This document shows, piece by piece, positions 1 through 8,753 of a stretch of DNA of 64,000 nucleotides. Location: contig NZ_JADDXT010000002.1 of NCBI RefSeq assembly GCF_015330165.1, forward strand, positions 3,747,646 to 3,811,645. The letters are read 5' to 3'. A program made the position numbers and the translations under genes. The notes beneath the pieces were generated by a model. That model saw nothing but the letters and a program-made list of their open reading frames with translations. It was not told the DNA's origin and ran no database searches. The stretch is from Zobellia roscoffensis (lineage in GTDB: Bacteria; Bacteroidota; Bacteroidia; Flavobacteriales; Flavobacteriaceae). Positions within the stretch are counted from its first letter, which is position 1; every line of letters begins with the position of its first letter.

Positions 1-795
1 TTGCTTGATTTTTATGAAGGTATGACCATCGGAGAACTTTGGGGCTATCATGTCGAAGGACTTTTTCAAACGGAAGAGGAAGTTGCGGCCCACGCCGATC
101 AAACTAGGGTGTCTAATAGAATTGTCGCCGCAGGCGGCTTACAGCCCGGTGATGTTAAATACATCGATTTGAATAACGATGGCGTTATCGATGAAGGTGA
201 AAACACATCGGAAAACCCTGGCGATAGAAGAATTCTTGGTAATACGGCACCTCAATATCTGTATAGTTTTAAGGTCGATGCGGCCTATAAAGGCTTTGAT
301 TTCTCGGCCTTCTTTCAAGGTGTAGGTAAACAAGATTGGTATCCGCATCGCGACTCGAGGTTGTTCTGGGCCATGTACAATCGACCCTATGATTCCTTTA
401 TTCGAAAAGATATGGCGAACGATATCTGGACTCCAGAAAACACAGACGCCTACTACCCGAGACTTTTTGGTTATATCGCATTATCAGAAAGTGATGCGCT
501 AGGGGCGGTAAACGATAGGTATTTACAGAATGTGGCTTACCTGAGAATGAAGAACTTGACCCTGGGGTACACCCTGCCGAGTACGATTACCGACCGCATG
601 CCTTTTAACAAATTGAGAATCTATTTTAGTGGAGAAAACCTTTTGACTTTCAGTAAGTTGACGGATTATATCGATCCTGAGGCGGCAAGTAATTCGGTCA
701 ACTTGAACTCCCCTTCAACCTCGGCCAATAGAAGTACGGCTCAAACGACGCCTTTCTCGAAAATTTATTCACTGGGTATTTCACTACAATTTTAA
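1..795 (+). CDS. SusC/RagA-type TonB-dependent receptor, C-terminal part
   Basis: This is the last 264 residues of an outer-membrane SusC-type receptor; the reading frame is open at the window edge, so the true start lies upstream. The segment shows the usual C-terminal features: a GELWGYHVEGLFQTEEE stretch followed by a D-x-N-N-D-G-V-I-D calcium-loop-like motif, then beta-barrel strands ending in an aromatic residue (Phe), as expected for BAM recognition. A SusD gene starts 13 bp downstream, which confirms the pairing. Its DNA looks richer in G and C than the defence island that follows. The substrate cannot be read from this fragment. Confidence 0.93.
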   Translation: MLDFYEGMTIGELWGYHVEGLFQTEEEVAAHADQTRVSNRIVAAGGLQPGDVKYIDLNNDGVIDEGENTSENPGDRRILGNTAPQYLYSFKVDAAYKGFDFSAFFQGVGKQDWYPHRDSRLFWAMYNRPYDSFIRKDMANDIWTPENTDAYYPRLFGYIALSESDALGAVNDRYLQNVAYLRMKNLTLGYTLPSTITDRMPFNKLRIYFSGENLLTFSKLTDYIDPEAASNSVNLNSPSTSANRSTAQTTPFSKIYSLGISLQF

Positions 796-808
796 AATTA
801 CACGCACT

Positions 809-2542
809 ATGAAATTTAAATATTCAATACTGATTTGCATCTTGCTTTTAATCGGTTGTAGCGATGATTATCTTGATAAAGAACCGCTATCAGACGTTAC
901 AGAGAACAATTTCTTTTTAAAAGCCAGCGATTTACAACTGTATACCAATGGTTTCTATAGAATGTTCCCCAGTACTAGTATTTACGATGGGGATGCCGTT
1001 ACAGATAATATAGTTTCAACCACTCTGAGCGCCGAAATGCGAGGTTCGAGAACCATACCTACAACAGGTGGTGGTTGGGATTGGGCCTATCTCAGGGATA
1101 TCAATTACTTTCTCGAGAATTATGAAAAATGCGAAGATGAGTCGGCAAAGGTTCATTATAGCGGGGTCGCTTATTTTTTTAGGGCCTACTTCTATTTTCA
1201 GAAATTAAAAAGATTTGGAGAAGTGCCTTATTACGATAAGACCTTAAGCGCAGAGGATATGGAGAGTCTCCAAGCCCCGCGAGAGAGTCGCCAGTTTATC
1301 ACCGACAAGATTTTAGAAGATCTTGACCGTGCTATTATCAACCTTAATGAAGAGGTTCAGGCTTACAGGATTACCAAGTATAGTGCACTAGCTTTAAAAT
1401 CGAGGGTTGCGCTTTATGAAGGTACTTTCGAGAAATACCGAGATGTTGCCGGATACGAAACTTATCTGAACGCGAGCGTTGATGCTTCTCTAGAACTGAT
1501 GGAAAACTCACCATATAGTATTTATAGTACGGGTAGTGCAAGTACGGATTATATGAATTTGTTCAACTCTCATGATGCCCAAACAAGCGAAATGATTTTG
1601 AGTCGGCAGTTTACCCAAACTGTTGCTGTTGATCATAATGTAAATTACTATACCACCACATCTTCGTACGGTCGTCCGGGTATGCCCAAAGATCTGGTCA
1701 ATAGTTATTTGATGGCCGATGGATCAAGGTTTACCGACTTGCCCAATTATAATGAGTTTTTCTTTCCCGATGAGGTAGCGGATAGAGACCCTCGTTTATC
1801 GCAAACGATTCGTACACCCGGTTATATGAGGAAAGGTGAGGCAATGGAATTAGCTCCCAACCTTGGTGCCACAATGACGGGTTACCAATTGACCAAATAT
1901 GTAACGGAACCGGTGTATGATACCAATGATGAATCTATAACCGATTTACCTATTCTTCGCTTCGGAGAGGTGCTATTAAACTATGCGGAAGCAAAAGCTG
2001 AACTTGGCACACTGACCCAGACTGACTTGGATGTATCTGTCCAATTATTGAGAGATAGGGTGGGCATGCCAGCCTTAAGCTTGGTTGATGCCAACAACAA
2101 TCCAGATTCTTTTTTAGAAGATCAATACGCTACCGTTAACGGTGCGAACAAAGGTGTAATTCTAGAAATTAGGAGAGAGCGAAGAATAGAGCTATATATG
2201 GAGAATCACCGTTGGAACGATATTGTACGCTGGAAAGCAGGCCAAACATTAACACAGCCTTTACGCGGATTGTATTTTCCCGGTGCAGGGGAGTACGATA
2301 TGGATTCTGATGGAAATATAGATGTTGTTCTATTCGAAGGTGATGAACCTGCAGGTCAAGTACAGGGCGTGCAGTATATAAAAATTGGCTCTGATATGTA
2401 TTTTGATGGGAATAACTTGATTGACCCTCAACCTGATTTCAATAATAGAACTTTTGATGAGGAAAGGGATTACTTATATCCATTACCAAGAGTCGAATTA
2501 CAACTAAACCCGAACCTAACGCAAAACCCAGGCTGGGAATAA
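809..2542 (+). CDS. SusD/RagB-type outer-membrane nutrient-binding lipoprotein
   Basis: A 577-residue SusD-family lipoprotein, the lid and ligand-binding partner of the SusC encoded just upstream. The N-terminus has a short hydrophobic signal ending in the lipobox LLIGC, followed by acidic residues (SDDYLDKEPL) typical of surface-exposed Bacteroidota lipoproteins. The C-terminal half has the family hallmarks: a LRFGEVLLNYAEAKAEL helix, an IRRERRIELYMENHRWNDIVRW segment shortly after it, and a final YLYPLPRVELQLNPNLTQNPGW motif. It lies between susC (13 bp) and an EEP-family gene (9 bp), so the three are probably one transcript. The ligand is unknown. Confidence 0.95.
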   Translation: MKFKYSILICILLLIGCSDDYLDKEPLSDVTENNFFLKASDLQLYTNGFYRMFPSTSIYDGDAVTDNIVSTTLSAEMRGSRTIPTTGGGWDWAYLRDINYFLENYEKCEDESAKVHYSGVAYFFRAYFYFQKLKRFGEVPYYDKTLSAEDMESLQAPRESRQFITDKILEDLDRAIINLNEEVQAYRITKYSALALKSRVALYEGTFEKYRDVAGYETYLNASVDASLELMENSPYSIYSTGSASTDYMNLFNSHDAQTSEMILSRQFTQTVAVDHNVNYYTTTSSYGRPGMPKDLVNSYLMADGSRFTDLPNYNEFFFPDEVADRDPRLSQTIRTPGYMRKGEAMELAPNLGATMTGYQLTKYVTEPVYDTNDESITDLPILRFGEVLLNYAEAKAELGTLTQTDLDVSVQLLRDRVGMPALSLVDANNNPDSFLEDQYATVNGANKGVILEIRRERRIELYMENHRWNDIVRWKAGQTLTQPLRGLYFPGAGEYDMDSDGNIDVVLFEGDEPAGQVQGVQYIKIGSDMYFDGNNLIDPQPDFNNRTFDEERDYLYPLPRVELQLNPNLTQNPGWE

Positions 2543-2551
2543 ATTAATATT

Positions 2552-3418
2552 ATGAGAAAAATTAAGAACATTCTTAGTATAGCATTTTTATTCATAGGAG
2601 CATTTTTTAGCATTGCTCAAACTACCGAACCCATTAGTGCAATGACTTTTAATATTCGGTATGCAAGTCCTAAGGATGGAATAAACATTTGGGAAAACCG
2701 AAGAGATTGGCTCTGTGAAAGCATCAACTTCTTTGAAGTAGATGTTTTTGGAGCACAAGAAGTCATAGAGAGCCAGTTGAACGATATGGTCAAACGACTC
2801 CCTGATTATGATTATGTTGGCATAGGAAGAAATGGCGGTAAAGAAGGGGAGTTTTGCCCAGTTTTCTACAAAGCGGATAAGTTTGAACTTTTGGACAGTG
2901 GAACATTCTGGTTATCTGAAACACCGGATAAAGAAAATTCTCAAGGTTGGGATGCTGCATTGCCAAGGATTATGACTTGGGTTGAACTTCGTAAAAAATC
3001 AACTGGTGAGGAGTTTTACTTTTTCAACACTCATTTTGACCATCGGGGAAAAACTGCTCGATTAGAAAGTGCTAAGCTTATTAAGCAACAGATTAAAAAG
3101 ATTGCTAGCACCTCACCATTTTTAATCACAGGAGATTTCAATTTCTCACCCTCGGAAAAGCCCTATGAAGTATTAACAAGTGATGTGGCTGAAGACAAAG
3201 TACTTGTTGATAGTAATAAAAGTGCAAAAATGGTGTACGGTCCAGAATATACTTTCAATGGCTTCGCTCTAGAACCAGACCAAAGTAGAGAACGAATAGA
3301 TTATATTTTTACAAGCCAAGATGTAAAAGTGCACAAGCACCACATATTGGACGGGCAAAGAGGCGGTAATTTTATTTCCGACCACTTTCCCATACAGGTA
3401 ATAGTTAGTTTACGTTAG
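2552..3418 (+). CDS. secreted endonuclease/exonuclease/phosphatase (EEP) family protein
   Basis: A 288-residue protein with a cleavable signal peptide (residues 1-22, ending SIAQ) and a complete DNase I-like EEP fold. Catalytic motifs appear in order: TFNIRY (Asn), FGAQE (metal-binding Glu), FNTHFDH (His/Asp), ITGDFNF (Asp/Asn), ERIDYIF (Asp) and ISDHFP (Asp-His). The family hydrolyses phosphodiester or phosphomonoester bonds in nucleic acids, inositol phosphates or sphingomyelin, and the sequence does not decide which. Its place directly behind susC/susD suggests that it processes the transported ligand in the periplasm or at the cell surface. A second EEP protein occupies the same position behind another SusD at 29.5 kb. 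Confidence 0.88.
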   Translation: MRKIKNILSIAFLFIGAFFSIAQTTEPISAMTFNIRYASPKDGINIWENRRDWLCESINFFEVDVFGAQEVIESQLNDMVKRLPDYDYVGIGRNGGKEGEFCPVFYKADKFELLDSGTFWLSETPDKENSQGWDAALPRIMTWVELRKKSTGEEFYFFNTHFDHRGKTARLESAKLIKQQIKKIASTSPFLITGDFNFSPSEKPYEVLTSDVAEDKVLVDSNKSAKMVYGPEYTFNGFALEPDQSRERIDYIFTSQDVKVHKHHILDGQRGGNFISDHFPIQVIVSLR

Positions 3419-3431
3419 TTTCATTTTTAAG

Positions 3432-3463
3432 AATGCCGTCTACTATTCTAAGTAGGCGGCATT
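3432..3463 (+). terminator. hairpin terminator after the susCD-EEP operon
   Basis: A 13-bp stem (one G-T pair) with loop ATTCTA lies 14 bp after the stop codon and is followed by an AT-rich tail (TTATTAT). It is a plausible end for the upstream operon, although the U-run is imperfect. Confidence 0.6.
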
Positions 3464-3565
3464 TATTATGGTCGCCTGTAACCATTTCTTAACAAATGCA
3501 TATAATCTAACTTACTTTATACGAGAATTTCATGTGTAATTTAGAAGCTCAATACCAACTACCAA

Positions 3566-4090
3566 ATGAATAACCAAATATCTGATAAGGAGCTATTTGA
3601 TAAAGTTAAATCAGGAGACCAAGAGTCTTTTAGACAGGTCTATAACAGATATTTCAATGATTTATATAGACATACTTTCATACTTTTAAAAGATAGACAG
3701 TTAGCCGAGGATCTCATCCAGGAACTCTTTATTAAACTATGGGAGAGGAAAGCAACAATTGAAATTCATAACCTTAAAGGTTATTTGACCACAGCTCTCC
3801 GTCATAAAGTTATAAATGCATATCGTAATAATAAATATGTAGAACTGGATGAAACAATAATTGCTACATTACCTAGTCCTCATACCGTAGACAAAAAATT
3901 ACGAGAGAATGATCTGGAATTTGAATTTAAAAAAGTTCTGCAAAAACTTCCAAAAAAATGTAGGAACGTTTTCTATCTCAGTAGAATTAAAATGTATAAA
4001 AACAGGGAGATAGCAGAAGAACTGGATATATCCATACGTACCGTAGAAACGCATATTAGTAATGCCTTGCGACATTTTAAAGTACATTAG
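3566..4090 (+). CDS. ECF RNA polymerase sigma factor, no adjacent anti-sigma gene
   Basis: A 174-residue ECF sigma-70 factor of the Bacteroidota FecI-like group. Region 2 is visible around residues 25-70 (YNRYFNDLYRHTFILLKDRQLAEDLIQELFIKLW). Region 4 is at about 125-170, with the helix-turn-helix NREIAEELDISIRTVETHISNAL. Such sigmas normally sit directly upstream of a FecR anti-sigma gene and susC. Here a terminator-like hairpin and about 700 bp of non-coding DNA follow, and then the defence island. Either it acts in trans or its partner genes have been displaced. The ATG at 3566 is the first start that keeps region 2 intact. Confidence 0.93.
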   Translation: MNNQISDKELFDKVKSGDQESFRQVYNRYFNDLYRHTFILLKDRQLAEDLIQELFIKLWERKATIEIHNLKGYLTTALRHKVINAYRNNKYVELDETIIATLPSPHTVDKKLRENDLEFEFKKVLQKLPKKCRNVFYLSRIKMYKNREIAEELDISIRTVETHISNALRHFKVH

Positions 4091-4103
4091 ATTGGGAAGG
4101 TCT

Positions 4104-4310
4104 ATGGTTGTAAAAAATACCATATCATTTTAAAGGGCAACCGAAAACTGTTGCTCTTTTTTTGGTTAAGAATAACCACATGGACATGGTTTAAGCTCCA
4201 CCATGTTTATGGTGGCTATTATTAAAATGAACCACAATATATTTTCCGTCATAACTATACATTCGTAATATAACACCCTATTAAAAGTAATTTTAAACCA
4301 TAACTACCAT
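4104..4310. repeat. ATGGTNGT motif cluster A (left edge of defence island)
   Basis: Non-coding DNA with copies of an octamer that recurs at 20.8 and 31.7 kb: ATGGTTGT at 4104-4111, the variant ATGGTGGC at 4209-4216, and the reverse form ACTACCAT at 4303-4310. Partial copies (ACCAT, ATGGT) occur at 4119, 4186 and 4297. This is the weakest of the three clusters. Its position, between the orphan sigma gene and the first defence gene, matches the boundary position of the other two. Confidence 0.5.
4134..4163 (+). terminator. intrinsic terminator after the orphan ECF sigma gene
   Basis: The stem AGGGCAAC/GTTGCTCT (one G-T pair, 8-nt loop) is followed by a run of seven T. It lies 43 bp after the sigma stop codon and should end that transcript before the non-coding stretch. 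Confidence 0.75.
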
Positions 4311-4787
4311 ATATTTAGCTCTTATTATATCTTCTTATAACCCTTCCATAAAAGAAAGTATGGCTTTAAGGCCAATTTTAACCATAGCCTTACGCTTTTC
4401 CGTAAGGCCTACAAGATAACATTACGTATTTTTCACTTTATTAAGGAGGTGTATGTGATTCACTAGCACCATATATTCGCGTACCATGCATTTGGTAGAG
4501 ATGATGCTAAAATAGCTAATGTACTTAGAACACTTATTAACTATCAGAATTTACCTTCAACAGAATAATTGTTCTATATTTAATGTTCCAAACTGACCGT
4601 TAGTAGTAATGATTTATATCAAAAATTCTAGAGTAAAAATACCCTCTATACTTTATCGAATTAAGCTCAATTGTCAATGTATTATAATTGGTGATTATTT
4701 TATTGGTTAAAAAAACTACTTTTCGCTATCAAAAATAGATAGAAGAGTACAATGGTCATTGGTATTATAAAATAACTAAGGTATTAA
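4311..4787. other. AT-rich non-coding stretch before the defence operon
   Basis: No credible gene is seen here. It contains a perfect 8-bp inverted repeat at 4387-4408 (GCCTTACG, 6-nt loop, CGTAAGGC) and very AT-rich sequence up to the ATG at 4788. The promoter of the methyltransferase operon must lie in it, but no convincing TAnnTTTG element was found. Confidence 0.5.
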
Positions 4788-7502
4788 ATGAACGCATCTC
4801 AAATAGAAAAAAACGTAATAGCATTAGTTGAAAACTTCAATAAAGAAGAATTTGTATTCGACTTACTGAAAGCTTACGGTATATCTAAAACATCTATTAC
4901 ACGTTTAAAAAAAGGAGACTTCAATTTATCTAAAGCTGAAGGAGAAGTACTTTATAAAAGTAAAATGCTTTTCAAAGAAATAGCAGCTGGATCACTTCTA
5001 AATACTATTGATGAATTAACTAAAGATGTAGATTCTTTAAAGCACAATCCACGCTTTGTAATAGTTACAGATTACAAAACATTATTAGCCAAAGATATAA
5101 GAACAGGGTTAGCATTAGATACACCTATTCTAGAAATACATAAACACTTTGGTTTCTTTTTACCATGGGCAGGCCAAGAAAAATACGCACAGAAGAACGA
5201 GAATTTTGCAGATAGAAAGGCATCTGAAAAGATGGCTAAAATGTACGATATTCTAGTACAAGAAACCCCTGGGATTTACGATGATGGCGGCCATAACTTA
5301 AATATCTTTTTATCTCGTTTGCTCTTTTGTTTTTTCGCAGAGGACACGGATATATTTCCTATTGAGGGAATGTTTACAGATACATTAGAGCAACATACTC
5401 AAAAAGATGGAAGTGATACACATACATTTTTAGATAGGCTTTTTAAAGTTCTTAATACAAAAGATAATAGTAAAGAAGCGGATCACTTTAAAGAGTTTCC
5501 TTATGTAAATGGTGGTTTATTTAGAGATACAATAGTATCACCAAAGTTTACGGCAGCAGCGCGAAAAATAATTATTGAGTGTGGCGATTTAGATTGGAGC
5601 GAAATCAATCCAGATATTTTCGGTTCTATGATACAGGCAGTAGTAAACCCTACATATCGTAGTGGCTTAGGGATGCATTATACTTCTGTACCTAATATTA
5701 TGAAGGTAATAGAGCCTTTATTTTTAAATGAATTAAACGAAGAATTTGAAAAACATTTTAATGATGTAAAGAAATTAAATAAACTCATTAATAGAATTGC
5801 AAAAATTAAAGTATTTGACCCTGCTTGTGGTAGTGGTAATTTTTTAATTATTGCTTATAAACAATTAAGGCGATTAGAAATAAAGATTTTAGCAAGAATC
5901 TACGAAGTGAACCATCAGTTAAATTTAGGTTTTCCAGATGTGTACACTAAAATTAAACTCTCTCAATTTTATGGCATAGAGTTAGACGATTTTGCACACG
6001 AAATGGCAATTTTATCCTTATGGTTAGCAGAACACCAAATGAACAAAGAGTTTATTAGTGAGCTTCACGATTATGGCAAAGCAGAAGACATTTTACCTTT
6101 AAAAGAAGCTGGTCATATAACACAAGGGAATGCTACACGCTTAGATTGGGAAGACACATGTCCTAAAAATGATGATGATGAAATCTATATTTTGGGTAAT
6201 CCGCCATATTTGGGCGCAAGATTACAGGACGTAAACCAAAAAAGAGATGTTGAATTAGCTTTTAGAGGTAGTAAAGAATATAAAGATTCAGATTATATAA
6301 CTTGTTGGTTCATACTTGGTGCAGAATTTATCCGAAATTCAAAAAGTAAGTTGTCATATGTTTCAACCAATTCAATTTGTCAAGGCGAACAAGTAGCCTA
6401 TTTATGGCCTAAAATATTTGATCAAAATATTGAAATAGACTTTGCTTATCCGTCTTTCAAATGGACCAATAATGCCAAAGGAAATGCCGGAGTAACTGTT
6501 GTAATTATAGGTATTAGGAATAATTCTTCTAATCCTAAATACTTAATATCAGGCAGTCATAAGGGTCAAGTAATAAATATCAATCCATATCTAACCGCTG
6601 GGCCAACTGTCTTCATAAATAAAAGGTCTAAACCCATTTCCTTTTTCTTGCCTCAAATGGTAATGGGAAGTATGGCAAGAGATGGTGGTAATCTTATTTT
6701 AACAACAGAGGAAAAAGAAAAACTGTTGCAAGTTGATAATAGTGCTTCAATTTTGTTACGTCCTTTATTCGGTTCTGCTGAGTTTATTCAAGGTAAAGAA
6801 AGATGGTGTCTTTGGATTAAAGATGATCAAAGAGAATTTGCCGAAAGTATTTCAAACATTAAAGAAAGAATCAATAAAGTTTTTGATTTTAGAGTTTCAT
6901 CTAAAGCCAAAACAACGAATGGGTATTCTTCTATTCCTCATAAATTTGCTCAGCGTAGCCCAAGTGATGTTGAAGCTTTAATTATACCAAGAGTATCTTC
7001 AGAACTTAGAGAATATCTTCCTATAGGTTTTTTGGACAGTAATTGTATTGTATCAGACTCTGCTCAAGCCATATTCAACCCAGAACCATGGATTCTTGGG
7101 CTAATTAGTTCAAAAATTCATACTGTCTGGATAAAAGCAGTTGGAGGAAAATTGGAAACGAGGATTCGTTATTCTGCTAGCGTATGTTATAATACTTTTC
7201 CATTCCCTGAAATATCTCAAAAACAAAAAGAACAAATTAATTTACACGTATTTGAAATATTAGAAGAGAGAGAAAAACATTCAGGCAAAACTATGGCCCA
7301 ACTCTATGACCCAAATAAAATGCCAAAAGGTTTAAAAGAAGCGCATCATCAATTAGATTTAGCTATTGAGCGTTGTTATCGTTTAAAACCATTTGAGAGT
7401 GATACAGAGCGTTTAGAATATCTTTTTAAAGAATATGAAAAGATGATAAACAAAAACACTTTGTTAGATAAACCTAAAAGAACACGTAAAAAGAAAGCTT
7501 AG
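4788..7502 (+). CDS. MmeI-like N6-adenine DNA methyltransferase, nuclease motif apparently lost
   Basis: A 904-residue class I DNA methyltransferase. SAM motif I is FDPACGSGNFL (about residue 343) and catalytic motif IV is GNPPYLG (about 470), so the product should be N6-methyladenine. The segments DYITCWFILGAEF, YVSTNSICQGEQVAYLW and FKWTNNAKGNAGVTVVIIG match the MmeI/type IIL architecture, and a target-recognition region follows at about 620-830. Single-chain MmeI enzymes carry a D-x(n)-E-x-K nuclease in the first ~100 residues. Here the matching place reads GDFNLSKAEGEVLYKSK (residues 43-59), with no E-x-K in position, so cleavage may depend on the downstream helicase and GIY-YIG genes. 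The next gene begins 3 bp after the stop. The protein probably serves as methylation and specificity subunit. Confidence 0.85.
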   Translation: MNASQIEKNVIALVENFNKEEFVFDLLKAYGISKTSITRLKKGDFNLSKAEGEVLYKSKMLFKEIAAGSLLNTIDELTKDVDSLKHNPRFVIVTDYKTLLAKDIRTGLALDTPILEIHKHFGFFLPWAGQEKYAQKNENFADRKASEKMAKMYDILVQETPGIYDDGGHNLNIFLSRLLFCFFAEDTDIFPIEGMFTDTLEQHTQKDGSDTHTFLDRLFKVLNTKDNSKEADHFKEFPYVNGGLFRDTIVSPKFTAAARKIIIECGDLDWSEINPDIFGSMIQAVVNPTYRSGLGMHYTSVPNIMKVIEPLFLNELNEEFEKHFNDVKKLNKLINRIAKIKVFDPACGSGNFLIIAYKQLRRLEIKILARIYEVNHQLNLGFPDVYTKIKLSQFYGIELDDFAHEMAILSLWLAEHQMNKEFISELHDYGKAEDILPLKEAGHITQGNATRLDWEDTCPKNDDDEIYILGNPPYLGARLQDVNQKRDVELAFRGSKEYKDSDYITCWFILGAEFIRNSKSKLSYVSTNSICQGEQVAYLWPKIFDQNIEIDFAYPSFKWTNNAKGNAGVTVVIIGIRNNSSNPKYLISGSHKGQVININPYLTAGPTVFINKRSKPISFFLPQMVMGSMARDGGNLILTTEEKEKLLQVDNSASILLRPLFGSAEFIQGKERWCLWIKDDQREFAESISNIKERINKVFDFRVSSKAKTTNGYSSIPHKFAQRSPSDVEALIIPRVSSELREYLPIGFLDSNCIVSDSAQAIFNPEPWILGLISSKIHTVWIKAVGGKLETRIRYSASVCYNTFPFPEISQKQKEQINLHVFEILEEREKHSGKTMAQLYDPNKMPKGLKEAHHQLDLAIERCYRLKPFESDTERLEYLFKEYEKMINKNTLLDKPKRTRKKKA

Positions 7503-7505
7503 AAA

Positions 7506-8750
7506 ATGAGTGTTAAAGATAAAATACTAAATATTGTTGGTGCTACGTGTTTTTCACTCAAGAAAAGTATAGTTTTTTTAGGTAAAAAAGTTAGAGCACT
7601 TTTATTATCAATAATTTCAAATTATAGAAAATTACCTGTTGATAAAAGAAAAAGTTATAATTATGGTTTTTTTAGCTTGCTTTTAGTTATAGTGGCAAGT
7701 TCAGGAATATTTTATTTACATGGTTTTTTTGAAGAACCAAAGTATTATAATGAGAATTCTCACTTTTTCTCTGCTATAGAAATTGAACCCACGAGGTTTA
7801 GGGATTATCGCCGGCGAGGTTATCCAATACCTTATGATTCAATTTCTGAGGACCGAAAGCGAGAGATTGAATTCTGGAATGAAGGTCATAAATCTGAAAC
7901 AAAATACGATTCTTTGAGAAGACATATGCTAATGGCTAAGTATAGCCACAATAATCTTGAAGATGAGATAATTACAATCTTTTCTAGCTATGATATTTTA
8001 AGGGATACAATAATTTATTACGCGTCTTTTTATTTAGATAATGACCTGGGGTATAAAAAACAGTCTGAATTTAAGCGTAAAGTAAATTTTTATTTTAGCT
8101 CTCCAAACATTGAAAAAGCTAGTCTCTATGAAATCAATGAAGTTGATTCTTTTCCATATGAATCAAAATCAAAAATTGCCTTCAATAAAATACCAAGTGA
8201 TAGCATAAAGTTCTATTTATTTGGCTACAATCCTGATGTCTTACCTAATTTCAAATCAAATGATATTTTTTATTACGAAGCCAAAATTGAAATTGATTCA
8301 TTTCCATATCACGTTGAATATTATCAACCTTTTAAATCGGGTAACGATTATTATTCCAACGCAGAAGCTAGATTGAGCAGTACCATAAGTGGGCAAAATC
8401 TGCAAAGTTTTTTGATTGAAAATAATGTATACTACGACGAATCTATCGAAATAACTAAAATTAAGCACGAGGAAAATATAGAGGAATTTGACGACCTAGA
8501 TAATAAAATTAGCTTGTATAATATATTTAATAAAAACCTTCACTACAATAATGACCAGATAATTCCAGAAGAATTATGGGAGTTAGTCGGTCGGAATGAA
8601 ATACCGACAGAATCATCTAAAACAGATGTTTTTGTTAGTTTTTTTGACAAGCAAGCAAAGAAGGAGAAAGATATTTTAATTATTATTTTATCAATAATGG
8701 TGGGCACAGGGTTTACAGGAATCTTTAATACAATATTTAATTTTAAATAA
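7506..8750 (+). CDS. unknown membrane protein inside the methyltransferase operon
   Basis: A 414-residue protein that I do not recognise. It has one hydrophobic segment near the N-terminus (about 52-73, YGFFSLLLVIVASSGIFYL) and another at the extreme C-terminus (about 390-412, ILIIILSIMVGTGFTGIF). A roughly 310-residue polar region rich in Tyr, Asp, Glu and Lys lies between them. The N-terminal 50 residues are basic, consistent with a cytoplasmic start. It fits between the methyltransferase (3 bp) and the helicase (3 bp) and so must be co-transcribed. Two-ended membrane anchoring is unusual for restriction components; it could be a membrane effector, a sensor, or an unrelated passenger. Confidence 0.75.
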   Translation: MSVKDKILNIVGATCFSLKKSIVFLGKKVRALLLSIISNYRKLPVDKRKSYNYGFFSLLLVIVASSGIFYLHGFFEEPKYYNENSHFFSAIEIEPTRFRDYRRRGYPIPYDSISEDRKREIEFWNEGHKSETKYDSLRRHMLMAKYSHNNLEDEIITIFSSYDILRDTIIYYASFYLDNDLGYKKQSEFKRKVNFYFSSPNIEKASLYEINEVDSFPYESKSKIAFNKIPSDSIKFYLFGYNPDVLPNFKSNDIFYYEAKIEIDSFPYHVEYYQPFKSGNDYYSNAEARLSSTISGQNLQSFLIENNVYYDESIEITKIKHEENIEEFDDLDNKISLYNIFNKNLHYNNDQIIPEELWELVGRNEIPTESSKTDVFVSFFDKQAKKEKDILIIILSIMVGTGFTGIFNTIFNFK

Positions 8751-8753
8751 ATT

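Noticed and set aside
6733..6981. Separate gene inside the methyltransferase gene
   Set aside because: It is an out-of-frame shadow within an intact, conserved reading frame.
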